A stretch of 64,000 nt of DNA from Tenacibaculum skagerrakense (GCF_004345825.1 NZ_SLXM01000005.1:63290-127289); one strand, 5' to 3'. Positions 37,001 through 46,062 are shown, counted from the first letter of the stretch. Program-made: numbers and translations. Notes: generated by a model not told the origin, from the letters alone.

Positions 37001-39091
37001 ATTGCTGCAGAATGTGAAGTAACTAATGTAGTTAATAATGAAGTTGTATTCAAATTACCAAATTTAAATACAAAAACAGATGTTAGGAAAGATTATACTT
37101 GTAGTGAGAAGTCATGGGTCTTTATAAAAAATTACCAGGGAGCTATAGATAGAACATTAAACTGGAAAGAAGAGCTTAATGTAAATCAATGTGATAGTAG
37201 GGGGGAAAGAATTAAAATAAGATTGTCATCTTCTTTACAAAGAGAGAATGTTAAAGGAGGTGGAGTAAGAGTTAAGAAGATTGATATAAATGGTAAATAT
37301 CCAACACAGTATTTTTACAGTAAAAACAATCTTTATGAAAGTACGGATAGTAATTATAAGTCTTCAGGAGTTACAAGTTTCGCGCCGTCTAAACAATTTA
37401 AAGAAATCCCATTCAAAGAGCATGTTTCTTCACCTATTGTAATGTATGAAAATGTAGCGGTTTTAAAAGATGATGGTACTATTAAAAAGTATAAATTTAA
37501 TGTATTAAAGCCTTTTACAATTCAAGGCAACAATTATAAACTAGGGAATTTCTTAGAGGTAACGAAGAGTAATCCAATTATGCAAGATATTCCTAGACAT
37601 TACATTAATGATTATAGATTTTATAGCGGTTATACCATAAATAAGCAAAATTTTGAAGTAAAGTCAAATTTTGGTTCGTTAGGAGCATTGATTTCCAGTC
37701 AAATAACTAATAATAAAGGACAATTACTTAGCAAAACGGAGAACAAATTTAAAAGTCTTACCGATAGCGATATAGGTGTAATTCAGGAGAATTTTTCTAA
37801 TGTAGAGGAAATACTAGGGTATTATAATAGTAATACTGGAGTAGCTATTAATATTGGGAATACTACAAAATTAAGTTATCCAAGTGTAATTGAAAGTACT
37901 TCCCAAACTTCTGGTGGTTTAACAACTACAATGATGTATGATAAATTTGATTTAACTACTGGTGAACCATTAGAAACTATTGTATATGATAGTGAAGGGC
38001 GCAAAATAAAGACTGAAAGAGTACCTGCAAATTATGGCTATAGAGAAATGGGATCCAAAGTGGAGGATTATAACTATAAGAACATGCTGTCTCAAAATGC
38101 CGCAGAATATGTTTCTGTCTATAAAAATGGGTTTTGGAAACCTTTCGCTGCAAATGTCATCACGTGGAAAAATAATTGGGATTACTCTTTTATTGATGGA
38201 AGTGTAACAAATAATAATGACACATGGAGAAAGCATAAAGCCTATATTTGGAATGGAGAAATTGATCAAAACGGAACCTATTTAAACTTTAATACTTTTC
38301 AATTCTCAGATACAGCAATGAATGAAAATTGGCTGGAGATTAGTGAAGTTAAAAGATATAATCAATTTTCGCAACCATTAGAGGTTAAGGATATTAATAA
38401 TAATTACGTTTCTAAGAAATTAGGAGACAATTATACAAAAGTAATTACTAAAGCAAATGCGGCTTATGATGATATGTATTATTCCGGAGCAGAATATCAA
38501 TATGGTAATTATTTTGATTCTAGAATTTCATCTAATGGGGTTAAATATGTTGGTGAAAAAGAAGCTCATACGGGTGACTATGTAGTAGAGGTCTATCCAC
38601 AGTCTGGTTTTAACATTCAAGTCCCAGCTAGAAATGGACGTAATACATCATTAAAGCAACGTTTTAAAGTTTCAGTATGGGTTAAAAAAGGAGGAGAAAA
38701 TAGTGTTTTAATTTATTTAAATAATAACCAAAGAATACCTTTTAAAACTGAAGAAAATGTTTTTGCCGGTGACTGGGTGTTATTAAATGGATATATCAAT
38801 ATTGATGAATTAGGAGCAAGTGTTGGTATTGTATCGACCGAACCTGTTGTATTGGATGATTTTAGATTATATCCAGCCATATCTTCAATGACAAGTTATG
38901 TGTATAATAAATGGGATGAGGTTACTCATATCATTGGAGCGAATGGATTAGCTACTCATTATATTTATGATGAATCTGGTAGGTTAATTGAAACTCAAAC
39001 AGAGTTAGCTGACAAAGTTCCAGGAGATGGTTCAGGCGGTTTTAAAAGAACAAGCACTAATTCATATAATTATAAAAGAAACAACCAATAA
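34091..39091 (+). CDS. Giant RHS-locus protein, first partner
   Basis: 1666 residues with a signal peptide (about 1-24). After it comes a conserved Bacteroidota RHS-partner start (LTGDLSYVLPLMEVPSPEGG and WVGLGWNINPGAINR near residue 77). The body is a long region of irregular beta repeats, and the end has the YD-like unit SMTSYVYNKWDEVTHIIG then NGLATHYIYDESGRLIETQ. It is predicted to be a shell-forming or surface part of an RHS system. No toxin domain is visible at its C-terminus. It ends three bases before the second RHS gene, with which it must share a transcript. Confidence 0.83.
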   Translation: MIKNLLEKIVIIGILILSTSKLIAQGPIAPEAGTFEPLDATDMVNLLTGDLSYVLPLMEVPSPEGGYPITLNYHAGISLDQDASWVGLGWNINPGAINRNIIGVPDDWNDALNSSISRSVGGTVRNTQIFAGVGWGDDDSNSIGLHANIQSHKAFGGETSYDYSIGIQANIAGQRYGASYASNGSWGIDYNSLSYSSKSGLGLNLSLPIMENEVYADLSLSAKGGLGISLRSPGNGSVNLTGNEGGNSGTAVSATSRDYGDMFSVNLNLGFLKIGAKTQEYDYWHFDEKTYGSTGALYVGKMGQTLDNKILPRFHQFDASQSLDEFNRVIEATQNNLTYMSYDQYNVNGQGISGSISPYLFDSGFLHLPASYYILRKTNLYGQNTELTHQFYDIPEYYKNSISKSIDNSEGSSSISFYFNNEYSSYARFKPSGNSSWTNEDNNREGKIIESIRIEGETDESEGFYSRKNRLKRGSYIETYTNKQLLGNTFYNRGIDRTKLEEDGIGAFKITKSDGVTYHYAIPVYQKEKISRVTQYDENINDKYTEEQTLTPYATHWLLTAITGPDYFDKNNNGLLDEDDYGYWVQFDYGKWSDGFAWRIPKRGYNYGEGSKSFSWGLKEVYYLNSIKTRTHTALFVKGNRLDAKSTATNHYNSTRNGLRYYEAQYNTLDQNLPRYGGVDGKTYYPGVYSTIAPEDLAEYWTTYSIINIKNGMYAQSFSQESLKLKKIILLKNEDIPTSLTTHSDGKLASKLVSDIFFTERTIIVNDGPGSDDWNSGWMDYVDSKHYGEYYHKLYDEHDSYFNIEEKAIKIIDFDYDYSLAKGYDNTGRLTLKNVNVRGKGGAKTIPPYTFNYEQNNIPYQNNDNQNSWGHYKNSPSIWSLNKITTPVGAQINVEYESDDYSSEAALKRIFFDKNLEIKFDENGNGEKLVKFRNAVDNDARQNIVFSDYFKLGKSEYLDFIYWQNDYIVDIAAECEVTNVVNNEVVFKLPNLNTKTDVRKDYTCSEKSWVFIKNYQGAIDRTLNWKEELNVNQCDSRGERIKIRLSSSLQRENVKGGGVRVKKIDINGKYPTQYFYSKNNLYESTDSNYKSSGVTSFAPSKQFKEIPFKEHVSSPIVMYENVAVLKDDGTIKKYKFNVLKPFTIQGNNYKLGNFLEVTKSNPIMQDIPRHYINDYRFYSGYTINKQNFEVKSNFGSLGALISSQITNNKGQLLSKTENKFKSLTDSDIGVIQENFSNVEEILGYYNSNTGVAINIGNTTKLSYPSVIESTSQTSGGLTTTMMYDKFDLTTGEPLETIVYDSEGRKIKTERVPANYGYREMGSKVEDYNYKNMLSQNAAEYVSVYKNGFWKPFAANVITWKNNWDYSFIDGSVTNNNDTWRKHKAYIWNGEIDQNGTYLNFNTFQFSDTAMNENWLEISEVKRYNQFSQPLEVKDINNNYVSKKLGDNYTKVITKANAAYDDMYYSGAEYQYGNYFDSRISSNGVKYVGEKEAHTGDYVVEVYPQSGFNIQVPARNGRNTSLKQRFKVSVWVKKGGENSVLIYLNNNQRIPFKTEENVFAGDWVLLNGYINIDELGASVGIVSTEPVVLDDFRLYPAISSMTSYVYNKWDEVTHIIGANGLATHYIYDESGRLIETQTELADKVPGDGSGGFKRTSTNSYNYKRNNQ

Positions 39092-39094
39092 GAA

Positions 39095-42000
39095 ATGAAA
39101 AAGAAAATTTTAAGTATACTAGGATTCTTTATTTTAGGTATGAATATCTTGGGTGCTCAAACAATTATAACTCAAGAAGGAGGAAATTGTACTGCAACGG
39201 TGTCATACAATGGTCAACCAGTTTCGTTAATGGTAGATGTTACAAGTCAGGCTCATAGTTTATATTTTACCGTACAAACTGATTGTCTTTTCTTAAAAGC
39301 AACAAGTGCTAACAACCCTAATTGGATAATGCTACCTTCAAACATAGGAAATAATTTTACAATTGGAGTTCAAGAAAATCAAACCCCAAACCTAAGATAT
39401 GATGTTATTCGTATTGTAGATCGAGATGATAATTTAATTGTAAACTTTAAAATAGAGCAATCTGGAAATCCTGCCTATATAGCATATTATCAAGATTCTG
39501 ATAGTGATGGTTTTGGAGATTTTAATGCGGAACCAGTATTTGCTATCTCCCAGCCTGCTGGTTTAGTAAATAATAATTATGATTTTTGTCCTAATGAACC
39601 AAGTTCAACAAATAATGGTTGTATTGATGCTTCAGGGGATGTATTTATAAATTGGACGAAATCACATATTTATGATAGAGAAGGGAAATTAGTAGGTGCT
39701 TCTAAAGGATATTTTGATGATTTAGGCAAGGCTACTCAAGCTCAATCTTATGACATAAAAAAGAAACGCATCTGGGCAACAGAAACACGTTATGATAGTC
39801 AAGGAAGACCTGTTTTGAGTACGTTAGGTGCTCCAATTACAAATGAAGTAACTGAAGTTTCTTTTGGGTATAATAGTAATTTTATTAAGAAATCCGATGG
39901 TTCTGACTTTACTCCTTCGGACTATGAAATTACTGATACAGACCCACCTGTACTAGGAACTGAGAACCTAACCTTGGGAAGGTACTATAGTGCTGCCAAT
40001 ACAGATGAAAAATTACGTGATATAACCGATCGTCCTTATTCAATATCTAGTTATAGTGATTTGTATCCAGGAACATTAAAAGATGCTAAGGGAGGAAATA
40101 AGATTAACGGAGAATGGAAGAAAGGTTATAGTTTCACAATGTCTGCTGCTCAAGAACCGTATTATGTATTAGGATATGATCATTTTGAAACTAACCCAGA
40201 AATAGCAAGTACTTATGAAAATATTAGTTCAATAGTAAATGATAATACAAAGCAAATAGTTTGGTTGAAAGCTTCAAAATCGGTTTCTCAAAGTGTTGAA
40301 GGAGTTGAGGTAGTTGCTTTTACAGATGTAGACGGAAAGGCTATTGGAGCAGCTCGTTCTGGAGGAGCTAAACAATATGAAGTGCTATCTCTTATTGGAG
40401 AACAAAAGTTTATGGATATTCATATTCCAATTGGTTGTGAAAATACAGCAAGTTTACTAACAAGTGTTTCTGATTATAGAATATTTGATTTAAAAACAGA
40501 AGAAATTGTTACTGCGGCTGAATTACAAAATGCGGGTTTTTACAGGATAGAATATATCGGTGCAAAAGCATTTACCAAAGTGTCTAATTTATCTTACATA
40601 GATAAACAATCAGGAACTATCCAACCTGTAGAAAGCGATGCAGTAGGAGTTCGCTATAAAGTAAATTATTATGATTTTAGCTTAAATGAATATGATGCCG
40701 TTGGTCGTTTAACAAAATCATTACAACCTTTAGGGTTTAATGATGCTTGCTTAGATAATTTATCTGCAACAGTGAATCATAATGAAAATTTAAAATCTAC
40801 TTTTACCTATAATACATTAGGTCAGTTAGTGTCAACAACGAGTCCAGATGAAGGAACAGCTAATTTTAAGTACCGTAAAGATGGTCAAATTCGTTTTTCT
40901 CAAAATTCAAAACAATCTCAACCTTCTGTTGGGGAATTTTCATATACCAATTATGATGAGTTAGGTCGTCCTTTTGAAAGTGGTATTTGTATAGGTGATT
41001 TTACAAGTTTAAATCCTGATGGCGATAATAATTTTACGGGTACAAGAAAAGAACAGCATTTTACGAAATATGATTTTTTATCAGATAATAGTGAATTAAC
41101 AATTATTAAAGACAAGGATGATTCTAGTAAAGAACCTTATGCTAGTCCTTCATTTTTATCGGGAAATGTTGCTAAGACCTATAATTTAGATAACGAAGGA
41201 AATGAAATATCTGCCACTTATTATAGTTATGATGTATATGGAAGAGTACAATGGATAGTACAAAAAATTCAAGGTGCCGTAGATGCAAAATTGGTTACTA
41301 TAGATTATGAATACGACCCAACAACAAGTCAAGTAACTAAAGTAATCTTTCAAAAAAACGTACCTAGTGAATTGTTTGTGCACAGATATTCGTACCATGT
41401 TGATACCAATGAGTTGATAAAAGTAGAAACATCTACAGATAATACTTCATTTATAACTCATGCAGCGTATGAGTATTATGAAAGTGGAGCGTTAAAAAGA
41501 ACTACCTTGGCAGAAGGTATTCAGGATATTGATTATGTCTATAATTTTAACGGACAGTTAAAAGCAATAAACCACCCGAGTTTAGCTACTGACCCAGAAA
41601 TCAATCCGAATGGGACGGATTTATTTGGGATGTCTTTAGATTATTATACAAATGATTATCGTAGAGATGCTAAATTTATTGAGTTTAGCGCAGGACAAGA
41701 TCAGTATAATGGAAACATTAAAAGTATGACTTGGAATACCGATGTATTGCAAAACGGTCAATCGAGTCCTTTGCAATATAGCTATGAATATGATAAGAAC
41801 AATTGGTTAACCGCTGCTACTTTCGCGAGTACCAATAATAATTTACCAAGTTCTTTAGTATTGAACCAAGCTATAACTATTTCGGAACATAAAAAAGCGG
41901 CAAATAGTATTGTGTTGCAACCTGGTTTTTCAGCGACAGCAACGAGTAGCTTAACATTTAAAGCAGAGGTAACAGGTTCTTCTACCGAATTTGGAGTAAA

Positions 42001-43648
42001 CGATTACAATGTTTCTAACATTACCTATGATGCCAATGGTAATATTGAAAGTTTACATCGTAATAAGAATACAGAGAACGGTACTAACCGAATGGATGAA
42101 TTGTCATATACTTATAAACAAGATAAGCCGAATCAGTTAGATCATGTTACAGATGCTGCAGGTAATGTAGGAGTTCAAGATATAGGCTCTCAGAATCCTG
42201 AAAATTATAAATATAACAAGATAGGACAATTAATAGAAGATTTTGAAAATGTACCTTTAGCAGAAAAACAAGCTTATGAAAACAACCCATCTCAAATTCC
42301 AAGTAATCTGATTCGTTACGTATATAATGTATCTGGATTAGTTACTGAAATTAAAAAAGGTCAAAACTTACTAGTTGAATTTGTATATAACGATAAAAAC
42401 TTTAGAACTAAAAAAATTAGTTACCAAGAAGATGGTGAAACACCACAACAAATAACTGACTATATTAGAGATGCTGCTGGTAGTGTAATGGCAATATATG
42501 AAAATGGTGATTTAAAAGAATTACCTATTTATGGAGCAAGCAGATTAGGAGTTTATAATAAAACAACCAATACCAGCGTTTATCAATTAACAGACCATTT
42601 AGGAAATGTACGTGCAGTAATTGCAAAACAAGGTACAAATGCAATTGCACTAACTAGTACTACTGATTATTACCCATTTGGAATGCCAATGCCAGGGAGA
42701 ATAACTCAAGATGGTGAAGTTTATCGCTACGGTTACCAAGGGCAAGAAGTTGATCAAGAGACTGGAAAACCTGCCTTTCAATTACGTTTATGGGATGCTC
42801 GAATTGGTAGGTGGCTCAGTCCAGATCCTTATAATCAGTTTTGGTCACCTTATTTAGGTATGGGAAATAATCCTACAAACAAGATTGATCCAGATGGCGG
42901 TTTTACTGATTATATTTGGACAGATAGTGAAGGAAATGAACATATAACCCATGTTAACGATGGAATTAATCAAGTAGTCAGAATTGATGGAGCATTAGGT
43001 TTTTTAGCTTTAGGTTTATCTAAAAGTGGTATTGAAGACCCAATAAATAAAAGGTTGAATAAAGCTTTGATGGAATTAGGTACAAAAATTAGCAGTACAT
43101 CCTTTTCATTCAATCAATCAGATATTGAATCTGCATTTAATTATTTTAAAAGAAATATTGCTTTAACATGGGAAAAGAAAGATGAAGAAGATGATTGTTT
43201 AACATCAGTTTGTAGAGCCACAAGTAAAATCTTTAAAGGTAAAAAATTAAGATTATATAAGGCCAAGGACATTGATTTACCTGGAAATAAGCCGCATAAA
43301 AATAATATGAATAAAACAATGCAGCATTTAATTAATATTGGATTAGCTTCGAGTTCTCAGATAGAAGTTTTTGATGAAGGAGAAGGATATGGTGATATGG
43401 CAGGGAGTTTAGTTTACAGAACTGTACCTAATAGTATTTCGATATGGGGTTTAGCGTTGACAAATGCTTACCATAGTGCTATGGTTTTTGTTGATACAAC
43501 TGGTGACCATCTAAAGATACACTTGGTAGATCAATTTCATATAAAAACATTTAACTCTGAAAGTGAATTTAATAAAGAAATTAATAATCACTGGGTTCAT
43601 AAATATAAACAAGAAAGAATAAATGGGTTTACTCAATATCAACATTAA
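39095..43648 (+). CDS. RHS-repeat protein with DUF6443-like N-terminus and a polymorphic C-terminal toxin candidate
   Basis: 1517 residues. Order: signal peptide (about 1-22), a BACON-like domain (about 24-130), a calcium-binding-like DSDGFGD stretch (about 140), a DUF6443-like region beginning KSHIYDREGKLVGASKGYF near 190, many YD/RHS repeats, and the RHS-associated core (about 1190-1268) with YYPFGMPMPGRI, YGYQGQEVDQETGKPAFQLR, RWLSPDPYNQFWSPYLGMGN and NKIDPDGG. The 249 residues after the core (1269-1517) are a new domain, the normal place for the toxin of RHS proteins. Possible active residues: Cys1368 (or Cys1373), His1460 in AYHSAMVF and Asp1479 in HLVDQFH, an order also seen in papain-like hydrolases. 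The gene overlaps the next by 26 bases. Confidence 0.87.
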   Translation: MKKKILSILGFFILGMNILGAQTIITQEGGNCTATVSYNGQPVSLMVDVTSQAHSLYFTVQTDCLFLKATSANNPNWIMLPSNIGNNFTIGVQENQTPNLRYDVIRIVDRDDNLIVNFKIEQSGNPAYIAYYQDSDSDGFGDFNAEPVFAISQPAGLVNNNYDFCPNEPSSTNNGCIDASGDVFINWTKSHIYDREGKLVGASKGYFDDLGKATQAQSYDIKKKRIWATETRYDSQGRPVLSTLGAPITNEVTEVSFGYNSNFIKKSDGSDFTPSDYEITDTDPPVLGTENLTLGRYYSAANTDEKLRDITDRPYSISSYSDLYPGTLKDAKGGNKINGEWKKGYSFTMSAAQEPYYVLGYDHFETNPEIASTYENISSIVNDNTKQIVWLKASKSVSQSVEGVEVVAFTDVDGKAIGAARSGGAKQYEVLSLIGEQKFMDIHIPIGCENTASLLTSVSDYRIFDLKTEEIVTAAELQNAGFYRIEYIGAKAFTKVSNLSYIDKQSGTIQPVESDAVGVRYKVNYYDFSLNEYDAVGRLTKSLQPLGFNDACLDNLSATVNHNENLKSTFTYNTLGQLVSTTSPDEGTANFKYRKDGQIRFSQNSKQSQPSVGEFSYTNYDELGRPFESGICIGDFTSLNPDGDNNFTGTRKEQHFTKYDFLSDNSELTIIKDKDDSSKEPYASPSFLSGNVAKTYNLDNEGNEISATYYSYDVYGRVQWIVQKIQGAVDAKLVTIDYEYDPTTSQVTKVIFQKNVPSELFVHRYSYHVDTNELIKVETSTDNTSFITHAAYEYYESGALKRTTLAEGIQDIDYVYNFNGQLKAINHPSLATDPEINPNGTDLFGMSLDYYTNDYRRDAKFIEFSAGQDQYNGNIKSMTWNTDVLQNGQSSPLQYSYEYDKNNWLTAATFASTNNNLPSSLVLNQAITISEHKKAANSIVLQPGFSATATSSLTFKAEVTGSSTEFGVNDYNVSNITYDANGNIESLHRNKNTENGTNRMDELSYTYKQDKPNQLDHVTDAAGNVGVQDIGSQNPENYKYNKIGQLIEDFENVPLAEKQAYENNPSQIPSNLIRYVYNVSGLVTEIKKGQNLLVEFVYNDKNFRTKKISYQEDGETPQQITDYIRDAAGSVMAIYENGDLKELPIYGASRLGVYNKTTNTSVYQLTDHLGNVRAVIAKQGTNAIALTSTTDYYPFGMPMPGRITQDGEVYRYGYQGQEVDQETGKPAFQLRLWDARIGRWLSPDPYNQFWSPYLGMGNNPTNKIDPDGGFTDYIWTDSEGNEHITHVNDGINQVVRIDGALGFLALGLSKSGIEDPINKRLNKALMELGTKISSTSFSFNQSDIESAFNYFKRNIALTWEKKDEEDDCLTSVCRATSKIFKGKKLRLYKAKDIDLPGNKPHKNNMNKTMQHLINIGLASSSQIEVFDEGEGYGDMAGSLVYRTVPNSISIWGLALTNAYHSAMVFVDTTGDHLKIHLVDQFHIKTFNSESEFNKEINNHWVHKYKQERINGFTQYQH

Positions 43649-44183
43649 TTTTATAAAATTATTTAGCGTATTTTTTTTATTTATAATGTTTTCATGTAAA
43701 GAAAAAAACGAAACTGAAGATCAAGCGGATGAAATAAAAATAAAAGAAAAATTAAAAACAGTTAAAACAAAAGAAAAGGACTTTTTTCTACAGATAGAAG
43801 ACTCTATTAAAAAACGTGTTAAAAATATTAGGTTAATTGATATTTTTAATCATAAAAAGCAGAGTTTTAAAAGAAATAAAGGGGGAGCTTTAAGTTATTT
43901 TGAAGATAAATTTAAGCTTGATATAAATAAGAATATTTTATCAAGTAGAGAAGCCGTTTTTTTATTTGAGGATAATAATAAGGTGTACATCAGAGAGTTT
44001 TTATTTTTTGAAGAGAAGAAGCTTCTAAAATTAAAATTAGAATTTGACGAAAAATTTGATGATTTTGGTCCAATTATTAAAGCTCCTTATTTTAGTTTTT
44101 CAAGAAATAAGACTCTCTATATAGTATATGTTGAGGCTGAATTTAACAGAGAAAAACTATCTTTTTTTAGATTTTTGCTTTAA
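43623..44183 (+). CDS. Putative lipoprotein, candidate immunity protein for the RHS C-terminal domain
   Basis: 186 residues. The N-terminus is a lipoprotein signal ending in FIMFSC with Cys near residue 25. The mature part is charged: a Lys/Glu-rich stretch (about 26-60), then a beta-rich part. Its start lies 26 bases inside the toxin gene, the typical position of an immunity gene in a toxin cassette. An outer-membrane or periplasmic lipoprotein would protect against a toxin acting in the periplasm. I know of no close family. The toxin-immunity relation is inferred from position. Confidence 0.62.
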   Translation: MGLLNININFIKLFSVFFLFIMFSCKEKNETEDQADEIKIKEKLKTVKTKEKDFFLQIEDSIKKRVKNIRLIDIFNHKKQSFKRNKGGALSYFEDKFKLDINKNILSSREAVFLFEDNNKVYIREFLFFEEKKLLKLKLEFDEKFDDFGPIIKAPYFSFSRNKTLYIVYVEAEFNREKLSFFRFLL

Positions 44184-44376
44184 ACTCTGCCCCCCCAGCT
44201 GGCGCGCGAATGATTGATGGCTAGCGCTCGAATCCCCCCGCTCGCGCTCGAATGAATAAAAGAAAAGGCTAGTGCTCGATTGTATCGAGTACCGTACGAG
44301 TTTAGCAAAATAATATATAGAGCTACCTTAATATAAATAATTGAGGTAGTTTTTTGTTTTAGGGTTAAAATGTTGA

Positions 44377-44540
44377 GATTTTTTCATTACGTACGCAATG
44401 ACGTTCCGTTTCCGTCATTACGAGGAGGAATCGACGAAGTAATCTTTCTATTCTGAGTTCTACATGTTGAGATTGCTTCACTGCGTTCGCAATGACGTTC
44501 AGTTACGGTCATTGCGAGGAATGAAATGCCGAAGTAATCT
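44377..44540. repeat. REP-like element pairs within the array
   Basis: Two head-to-head pairs of the dispersed element: an inverted half (AGATTG...GCAATGACG type) at 44377-44404 and 44470-44496 and direct halves with CGAAGTAATCT at 44413-44445 and 44506-44540. The halves can fold on each other. Confidence 0.7.
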
Positions 44541-44746
44541 CCCCCGCTCACGCCCGAATGAATAAAAAGTATTGGCTAGTGCTCGATTGTATCGAGTACC
44601 GTACTACCCCGCTCGCGCTCGAATAAATAAAAGAAATGGATAGAACTCGATTATATCGAGTACTGTACCAGTTTGTCAAAACAATATAAAGAACTACCTT
44701 AACATAAATAATTGAGGTAGTTTTTTGTTTTAAGTAAGAAACATTA

Positions 44747-44880
44747 AGATTGCTGCACTACGTTAGTAATGACGTTTTGTTCTCGTCATTACGAGGTATG
44801 TACCAAACTTGGTTTGGTAACTAGCCGAAGTAATCTCATTTTCGATTTACAGATTGCTTCATTCCACTGCGTTTCATTCA
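44747..44880. repeat. REP-like elements, one with an internal GTACCAAAC palindrome
   Basis: An inverted half (44747-44774), a direct half (44784-44837) that has TACCAAACTTGGTTTGGTA in place of the usual centre, and a truncated inverted half (44851-44880) ending where the next array unit starts. Confidence 0.7.
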
Positions 44881-45382
44881 CCCGCTCGCGCTCGAATAAA
44901 TAAACGTAGCGGTTAGTGCCCCCCGCTGGCGCCAGAATAAATAAAAGTTGCGGCTAGTGCTCGACTCTGTCGAGTACCGTATATGTCAAGCAAAAAAACA
45001 TAAGTAAACTACCTTAATATACATAATTGAGGTAGTTTTCTGTTTTAAATAAGAAACATTAAGATTGCTTACCCGCTCGCGCTCGAATGAATAAAAGAAA
45101 TGGCTAGTGCTCGATTGTATCGAGTACTGTACCAGTTTGTCAAAACAATATAAAGAACTACCTTAATATAAATAATTGAGGTAGTTTTTTGTTTTAGGGT
45201 TAAAATGTTGAGATTTTTTCATTACGTTCCCCCCGCTCGCGCTCGAACGAATAAAAGAAACGGCTAGTGCTCGATTGTATCGAGTACCGTACCAGCTGAG
45301 CAAAGTAAAATAATAATAAATAGGAGCTACCTTAATATTAATAATTGAGGTAGTTTTTATGTTGATAGTAGAAATAATATCA

Positions 45383-45405
45383 CTCGACGGGAGTCGAGCG
45401 AGAGC
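45383..45405 (+). repeat. Hairpin flanking the RAYT gene on the left
   Basis: CTCGAC - GGGA - GTCGAG followed by CGAGAGC. It is preceded by AATATCA, as is the right-hand hairpin at 46028. The stem and tail match the array core read on the opposite strand. Probably the REP end recognised by the adjacent transposase. Confidence 0.65.
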
Positions 45406-45455
45406 TCTTAGTTTAGCATTACTATTTATATAATTTTTATATATTTAGCAAAGCT

Positions 45456-46013
45456 ATGAGTAGAAAATATAAATTTCACAACAAATCGGGGTTATATTTC
45501 GTTAGTTTCGCTACAGTTTATTGGATAGATGTATTTACAAGACAATTATATTTTAATGTATTAGTAAACAGCATAAATTATTGTAGAAAAGAAAAAGGTA
45601 TGGAATTATACTGTTATTGTTTTATGCCAAGTCATATCCATTTAATATTTCGTTCTTTAAATGACAAGCCAATGGAATTATTAAGAGATTTTAAACGGTA
45701 TACTTCTAAGTTACTTGTTAATGAAATAACTAATAATCCTCAAGAAAGTAGAAAAGAGTGGTTATTATGGATGTTTAAAAGGGCAGGAAATAAAAAGAGT
45801 AACGTTAAGAAATATCAATTTTGGCAACACAATAATCAACCGATAGAATTGTGGAGTGAAAAAGTTATTAAACAAAAGATAGACTAAATACATACTAACC
45901 CTGTTAAAAGTGGTTTTGTAACAAACCCTGAAGATTGGAAGTATAGTAGTGCGAGAAATTTTCAAGATGATGATACAGTTTTAGAAATAGATAAGATAGG
46001 GTTTATGAATTAG
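45456..46013 (+). pseudogene. REP-associated tyrosine transposase (RAYT, IS200-like) with an in-frame stop
   Basis: The HUH-type transposase motif PSHIHLIF (His-hydrophobic-His) is near residue 69 and the tyrosine candidate lies in DFKRYTSKLL near residue 90. The frame reads from MSRKYKFHNKSGLYFVSF to a TAA at 45885-45887 after 143 codons. It continues without frameshift for 41 more codons to a TAG at 46011. The readthrough part IHTNPVKSGFVTNPEDWKYS is the normal C-terminal end of RAYTs, which usually run to about 180 residues and have Tyr at the stop position. A single base change (TAT or TAC to TAA) thus explains the interruption. RAYTs cut and move REP hairpins as single strands. The protein is probably inactive, or shortened. 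Confidence 0.85.
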
Positions 46014-46025
46014 AGTTTATAATAT

Positions 46026-46050
46026 CACCCGAAAGGATTCGGGCGCTAGC
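46026..46050 (+). repeat. Hairpin flanking the RAYT gene on the right
   Basis: CCCGAA - AGGA - TTCGGG followed by CGCTAGC, preceded by AATATCA as on the left side. The stem differs from the left one by paired changes (CTCGAC/GTCGAG to CCCGAA/TTCGGG), which supports a selected hairpin. Confidence 0.65.
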
Positions 46051-46062
46051 GATGAGACAACC

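Larger units (their letters stand above)
44195..45360. repeat. Degenerate repeat array of about five units downstream of the RHS toxin cassette
   Basis: Units of roughly 160-300 bases. The unit core reads GCTCGCGCTCGAAT, a short AT-rich spacer with AATAAAAG, GCTAGTG, then stem CTCGAT - loop - ATCGAG. Core copies lie at 44268-44291, 44575-44598, 44639-44662, 44953-44976, 45103-45126 and 45263-45286; the fourth has CTCGAC paired with GTCGAG, a compensatory change. Each unit ends with a terminator-like hairpin (CTACCTTAAT ... ATTGAGGTAG, T run): 44323, 44693, 45007, 45156 and 45326. GC-rich heads stand out from the surrounding AT-rich DNA. No ORF is present in this 1.2 kb. The units could be ends of past toxin cassettes. 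Confidence 0.85.

Noticed and set aside
39088..39098. Frameshift between the two giant RHS genes
   Set aside because: The second gene has its own ATG and its own signal peptide, so these are two genes in one transcript, not a broken one.
44195..45360. Possible CRISPR array
   Set aside because: Repeat units are far longer than CRISPR repeats and irregular; there are no spacers of constant length, and no cas genes.
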